Part shown: in pieces, positions 6,818-12,615 of the stretch | How positions within the stretch are numbered: the stretch's first letter is position 1 | How the letters are laid out: every line of letters starts with the position of its first letter | DNA from: Klebsiella pneumoniae | Lineage (GTDB): Bacteria > Pseudomonadota > Gammaproteobacteria > Ga0077536 | NCBI GenBank assembly: GCA_945873015.1 | Contig: CAMCBY010000058.1 | Coordinates: 1-12,615 of the forward strand | Length of the DNA: 12,615 bases | Reading direction: 5' to 3' | Position numbers and translations under genes: made by a program | The notes under the pieces: model-generated | What the model was told of the DNA's origin: nothing | Databases searched by the model: none | Seen by the model: only the letters and a program-made list of their open reading frames with translations

Positions 6818-8497
6818 CTAGCCCCGCAACAAGCGCCCCGGCAGCGCGCCGGTGTGCACGCCGTTCTCATAAGTCACCTCACCCTTGCAGATGGTCGCGA
6901 CATAACCGCGTGCCTTCTGGATGAGACGCTTACCGCCGGCGGGCAGGTCGTAGACCATCTGCGGATCTTCCAGCGCGAGTGCATCGAAATCGATGATGTT
7001 GAGGTCGGCACGCAAGCCCGGCGCGATCATGCCTCTATCGGTCAGTCCGTATACCAGCGCGGTGTCGCGCGTCATCTTGTGCACGGTGTATTCGATGGAA
7101 AAGGTCGGGCCACGCACGCGGTCGCGGCTCATATAGGCCAGCATGTAAGTCGGCATGCTGGCGTCGCACAGCACGCCACAGTGCGCACCGCCGTCGGAGA
7201 GTCCGAACACCGAATGCGGGTGAGCGATGGCGGCGTGCTGCTTCTCGAGACTGCCGGAGTATTCACCGATCAGAAACAACAACGGTCGGCCTGCGGCCAT
7301 GATGTCCATCAAAGCTTCGCGCACATGGATGCCCTGCGCTTGCGCGATGCCGGCCACTGACTCGGCCAGGTTGGGCTCATAGCTCAAGTCGGTCGGCAGG
7401 ATGAACATCCGGTCCCAGGTTGAAATCATGTTGGCAGTGGTCGCGTCACGCGGCACCTTGGCCGTGTCGGCCATCACCCGCGCGCGGAACGCAGGGTCGC
7501 GCAGCATGCGCCGCTGTTCTTCGATGGGCAGCTTGGCGATGTCCTTATAGCTGCCGAACTGGCGCATGGGATTAACCGTGCCTTCGAGACTCATCAATAC
7601 CGAAGCCGGGCGCGCACCGACCTGCGGTCGAATCTTGAGACCAGTGGCGTTGAGCCTGTCCGCCATGCCCCACACGTCGGCACCGATGTTGGAGGTCACA
7701 AGAATTGTCACCGGCCGCCCGGTGCGGCGCGCGATCCATTCCACCCATTGCTGTTCGGCCGGGTCGTCCATGCGGTCAGAAATGATCTCGACGGTGCCGT
7801 GATCGGCTTCCGCGAGGGCGTTGCCAATCGCCTTCAGCTCTTCGCCATCGGCATGGGTGCCCGGCACGAGTTCGCCATGTTTGTCGAAGTGACCGTAAAA
7901 ACGTGAAGTGGTGAAACCGAGCGCGCCGTCGTTTAAGGCTTGTTTGGTGATGGCCGCCATCTCGGCGATGTCATCAGGTGTCGCATCGTCATAACAACGC
8001 GCGCCCATCACATAGTGGCGCACCGCGACATGCGGCACCTGCGCGCCGACGTCCATGCTGTAGGGCGTGTCTATGCTGCCAAGGTAATCGGCGAAAGTTT
8101 CCCAGCCCCACGGAATGCCTTCGTACAGCGCGGTGCCGGGAATGTCCTCCACCGACTCCATGATTTCGACCAACTCGGACTCGGTGCCGGGCCGCACCGG
8201 CGCAAAGCCGACACCACAATTGCCCATCACCACCGTCGTCACGCCATGCCAGCAGCTCGGCGTGAGCTGTTTGTCCCAACACACCTGGCCGTCGTAATGG
8301 GTGTGGATATCGACGAAACCCGGTGTCAGCAGTTTGCCGTCGGCATCGATGCTGCGTTTCGCCCCGCCCGCTATCGGCGCCTCACCGGCACGCGCGACCG
8401 CGACGATTTTGCCGTCGGCTACCGCCACTTCGCCCATGAAGGCGGGCGCGCCAGAGCCGTCGACAATGCGGGCATTACGGATGATGAGATCGTGCAT
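6818..8497 (-). CDS. Amidohydrolase of the N-acyl-D-amino-acid deacylase type
   Basis: This 559-residue protein belongs to the metal-dependent amidohydrolase superfamily, D-aminoacylase branch. An N-terminal beta-sandwich (DLIIRNARIVDGSGAP, VADGKIVAV) leads into PGFVDIHTHYDGQ, with His65 and His67 as the HxH ligands. GNCGVGFAP follows, with Cys94 at the position of the metal-bridging cysteine in characterised D-aminoacylases. GLSDGGAH has Asp435 at the expected catalytic aspartate. The C-terminal GLRADLNIIDFDAL returns to the sandwich. The usual SH[LH]K histidine motif in the middle of the barrel is not visible; the corresponding region reads VEIISDRMDD. The true substrate may therefore differ from an N-acyl-D-amino acid. 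The start at 8497 has GGGGAA 6 bases upstream. The gene lies 117 bp downstream of a small TPR-like gene on the same strand and converges on the cupin gene across a repeat. Confidence 0.87.
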   Translation of the reverse strand: MHDLIIRNARIVDGSGAPAFMGEVAVADGKIVAVARAGEAPIAGGAKRSIDADGKLLTPGFVDIHTHYDGQVCWDKQLTPSCWHGVTTVVMGNCGVGFAPVRPGTESELVEIMESVEDIPGTALYEGIPWGWETFADYLGSIDTPYSMDVGAQVPHVAVRHYVMGARCYDDATPDDIAEMAAITKQALNDGALGFTTSRFYGHFDKHGELVPGTHADGEELKAIGNALAEADHGTVEIISDRMDDPAEQQWVEWIARRTGRPVTILVTSNIGADVWGMADRLNATGLKIRPQVGARPASVLMSLEGTVNPMRQFGSYKDIAKLPIEEQRRMLRDPAFRARVMADTAKVPRDATTANMISTWDRMFILPTDLSYEPNLAESVAGIAQAQGIHVREALMDIMAAGRPLLFLIGEYSGSLEKQHAAIAHPHSVFGLSDGGAHCGVLCDASMPTYMLAYMSRDRVRGPTFSIEYTVHKMTRDTALVYGLTDRGMIAPGLRADLNIIDFDALALEDPQMVYDLPAGGKRLIQKARGYVATICKGEVTYENGVHTGALPGRLLRG

Positions 8498-8614
8498 GGC
8501 TTATTCCCCGGCGAGATGGAAAGACGCGCCCGCAGACGGGCGACGAACAACGCGGCGTTAAGTTAAACCCTCGCCTTCACGACTGTCGAGCCGCCCACAT
8601 GGGGGGCGTCGGCG

Positions 8615-9040
8615 TCAGGCGTCCTTGAGATCGCGCATGAATGTGGCCAGTTCATCCTTGAGTGCCGGGTCGTCGGCTACCGCCAGGCTCTTGTCCGCTT
8701 CTGAAGCGTAGGCGAGCGCGGCTTCAAGATCATCGAGGTCGCGGTAGCGCTCAGCGATGGCAAGCTGGATGGAGGCGCGAAACTCCGGCTGTTCGAGCTT
8801 GTCCGCGAGCTCCAGCGCCTGTTCGTAGATATCGATGGCGTCTTCGTCATCGAGGGTAAAGTCGCCGAGCGACTCGAGATAAAAGGGATGGGCGGTGCCG
8901 GCCGCCTGGGCCTCGGCGCACAGCTTTTCCAGTTCCGCATACTGCTGCATGAAGGCGCGATCATCGTCGCGTTCGACCGCCTCGGTCAGTGAATTGGCGA
9001 GCGACAGCACGCGGTCATAGAGCTTGATATCGAGAGTCAT
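8615..9040 (-). CDS. Small acidic TPR-like alpha-helical protein
   Basis: This 141-residue, strongly acidic protein is predicted to be almost all helix. The central part reads as tetratricopeptide-like helix pairs: EDAIDIYEQALELADKLEQPEFRASIQLAIAERYRDLDDLEAALAYASEADKSL has the alternating small and aromatic residues (A, Y, A, A, Y) typical of TPRs. The N-terminal segment DRVLSLANSLTEAVERDDDRAFMQQYAELEKLCAEAQA could form a further helical hairpin. There is no signal peptide, membrane segment or catalytic motif, so a cytoplasmic protein-protein adaptor is the natural guess. No clear Shine-Dalgarno precedes ATG 9040. Codon bias and frame are consistent with a genuine gene. It lies upstream of the amidohydrolase on the same strand, but the 117-bp gap makes co-transcription uncertain. 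I do not recognise a named family. Confidence 0.75.
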   Translation of the reverse strand: MTLDIKLYDRVLSLANSLTEAVERDDDRAFMQQYAELEKLCAEAQAAGTAHPFYLESLGDFTLDDEDAIDIYEQALELADKLEQPEFRASIQLAIAERYRDLDDLEAALAYASEADKSLAVADDPALKDELATFMRDLKDA

Positions 9041-9255
9041 GCGGGGGTATCCGTGCTGAGAGTGGGGGTGGAAGGCGGATTCAGGCTGGAGGGCCGGCCA
9101 TGCGCCTGTCGTATCGGGGCTTAATTATCGGCCGACACTCACGCAGCCACAACAACAGCGCGGTGCCGGCCCCGTCGCCCCGGCCATGCAAAGCCCTGCG
9201 CACCTCGCGATATCATCGTCGCACTTCGTCACCATCTACTTAAGCGAGGCCCTCC

Positions 9256-10158
9256 ATGCATCTGGTCCGTTCCTCTCTCTTCGTGCCCGGTCACAAGCCC
9301 GAATGGGTGCCGAAAGCCCAGGCCTCCGGCGCCGATGAACTCATACTCGATCTGGAAGACGCGGTGCCGGACGATGCCAAGAGCGCTGCGCGTCCGCTGG
9401 TGCGCGAGAGTCTGAAAGTGCTGCATGCCGCCGGCCAGTACTGCTCGGTGCGTATCAATGGCTACGCCACCGGCCGCACCCTCGACGATCTGGACGGCAT
9501 CATGTGCGCCGAACTGCCGTCAGTGATGCTGCCGAAAATCGAGAGCGTGGCCGACATGCAGGCGCTCGATACGATGCTGACGCAACTGGAACGCAGCCAC
9601 GGTGTGGCGCACGGCACGGTCAAAACCACTTTGCTGCTGGAAACCGCCGGCGCCATGCGTAATGCCTATCACATTGCGCTGTCCAGTCCGCGCGTTCACC
9701 AGCTGGTGTTGGCGGCCGGCCCGGGCGGTGACGCCGCGCGCGCGGTCGGTTATCAATGGACCAAGGGTGGCGAAGAAACCCTGTTCCTGCGCTCCCATGC
9801 GGTGCTCGATGCGCGGGCTGCGGGCGTTCCTTATCCCATGACAAGTTCGTGGTGGGATATCCGCGATCTCGACGGTCTGCGCGCTGACGCCATCCGCAAT
9901 CGCCGCCTCGGCATGCGTGGCATGTGCGTGATGCACCCGACCCATGTGCCCATCGTCAACGAAATCTTCAGCCCCGGGGCCGACGAAGTCGCCCACGCGC
10001 GCGGCGTGCTGGCGGCGATGGCCGCCGCCGAGGCCGAAGGACGTGCCGCAGTGATATACGAAGGCGACATGGTCGATTATGCGATGGTCGCCACGGCGCG
10101 CGAGCTCATCGCGCTGGCCGAAAGCATCGAAGCGAGCGGCGGCCAACCGCGCGCCTGA
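9256..10158 (+). CDS. HpcH/HpaI aldolase / citrate lyase beta-subunit (CitE-like) family protein
   Basis: This 300-residue TIM-barrel protein is of the CitE/malyl-CoA lyase/CLYBL type. Visible family signatures are RSSLFVPGHKPEWVPKA at the N-terminus, DLEDAV (32-37), VRING with Arg66, LPKIES (92-97), ETAGA with Glu129 as probable Mg ligand, GPGGDAARA with Asp159 as probable second Mg ligand, and MCVMHPTHVPIVNEIFSP near 223-240. GAGG lies 6 bases before the ATG. No citrate lyase alpha or gamma subunit gene is nearby, so this is a stand-alone lyase. Known stand-alone relatives cleave or form beta-hydroxyacyl-CoA esters such as malyl-, beta-methylmalyl- or citramalyl-CoA. The segment LAAGPGGDAARAVGYQW differs from the usual GxEDxxxDLG pattern, so the precise substrate is open. 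The gene is divergent from the TPR gene and is followed by a hairpin. Confidence 0.88.
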   Translation: MHLVRSSLFVPGHKPEWVPKAQASGADELILDLEDAVPDDAKSAARPLVRESLKVLHAAGQYCSVRINGYATGRTLDDLDGIMCAELPSVMLPKIESVADMQALDTMLTQLERSHGVAHGTVKTTLLLETAGAMRNAYHIALSSPRVHQLVLAAGPGGDAARAVGYQWTKGGEETLFLRSHAVLDARAAGVPYPMTSSWWDIRDLDGLRADAIRNRRLGMRGMCVMHPTHVPIVNEIFSPGADEVAHARGVLAAMAAAEAEGRAAVIYEGDMVDYAMVATARELIALAESIEASGGQPRA

Positions 10159-10179
10159 GGCGCGATTACGCGCGAAGAT

Positions 10180-10201
10180 GATGCGCCGGCTGCGGCGCAT
10201 C
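10180..10201 (+). terminator. Hairpin after the CitE-like gene
   Basis: GATGCGCCG-GCTG-CGGCGCATC is a perfect 9-bp stem with a 4-base loop, 21 bp after the stop codon. No U-tract follows, so it is either a weak terminator or an RNA 3'-end stabiliser. Confidence 0.5.
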
Positions 10202-10313
10202 GGCGACATCATGGTGCGCTTTTCACCGGCGGTGGCCCCGCGGCCCGCGATATTTCCCTGCACGAATCTTGCAGAGCTCCTGCCATGTTTCGCGCGCGGT
10301 CCCATCGCAGCTT

Positions 10314-10318
10314 AAGGA
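10314..10318 (+). promoter_or_regulatory. Shine-Dalgarno (AAGGA) of glgP
   Basis: AAGGA lies 7 bases before ATG 10326 and supports that start. Confidence 0.75.
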
Positions 10319-10325
10319 ATCAGCC

Positions 10326-12615
<2,290 letters not shown>

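Noticed and set aside
9188..9216. TATCAT as a -10 box for the CitE-like gene
   Set aside because: The hexamer 17 bp upstream (GCAAAG) does not resemble a -35 box. The signal is too weak to list as a promoter.

Overview
The window is GC-rich, densely coded chromosomal DNA with short intergenic gaps and Shine-Dalgarno-type starts. A long-form 2-isopropylmalate synthase, an HrpB-type helicase and a bacterial glycogen phosphorylase together suggest a proteobacterium, most likely an environmental gammaproteobacterium. This is inferred from protein families, and no rRNA or taxonomic marker is present. I see no tRNA, CRISPR array, transposase, integrase or phage gene.

Layout. Positions 1-956 hold the 3' part of leuA (leucine biosynthesis), closed by a GC hairpin followed by a T-rich run. 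hrpB, a DEAH-family RNA helicase, follows on the same strand (1073-3550). The gap after hrpB carries a REPIN-like nested inverted repeat (3571-3650). Next come a nitroreductase-family flavoprotein (3769-4431) and, convergent with it, a LysR-type regulator on the minus strand (4441-5370). Divergent from the regulator is a compact three-gene plus-strand cluster: an NTF2/SnoaL-like protein (5477-5851), an antibiotic-biosynthesis-monooxygenase-like ferredoxin-fold protein (5905-6186) and a cupin (6229-6708). The shared regulator/cluster region (5371-5476) contains a candidate operator dyad. The typical arrangement of LysR-regulated clusters suggests that the regulator controls this operon, perhaps for transformation of a small organic molecule. 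The substrate cannot be read from the sequence.

A second REPIN-like element of unrelated sequence but the same nested architecture (6725-6800) separates the cupin gene from a convergent minus-strand pair. That pair is an amidohydrolase of the N-acyl-D-amino-acid deacylase type (6818-8497) and, upstream of it, a small acidic TPR-like protein (8615-9040). Divergent from these is a stand-alone CitE/HpcH-type lyase (9256-10158), followed by a hairpin. The window ends inside glgP (from 10326), which includes the PLP-binding motif but lacks its last few dozen codons.

Housekeeping genes (leuA, hrpB, glgP) flank accessory catabolic genes of uncertain substrate. The points most worth a second look are the two nested repeat elements, the LysR-linked trio of small genes, the non-canonical metal-ligand pattern in the amidohydrolase, and a hairpin for the nitroreductase transcript that lies inside the 3' end of the opposing regulator gene. 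I found no clear case for an entirely new biological system.
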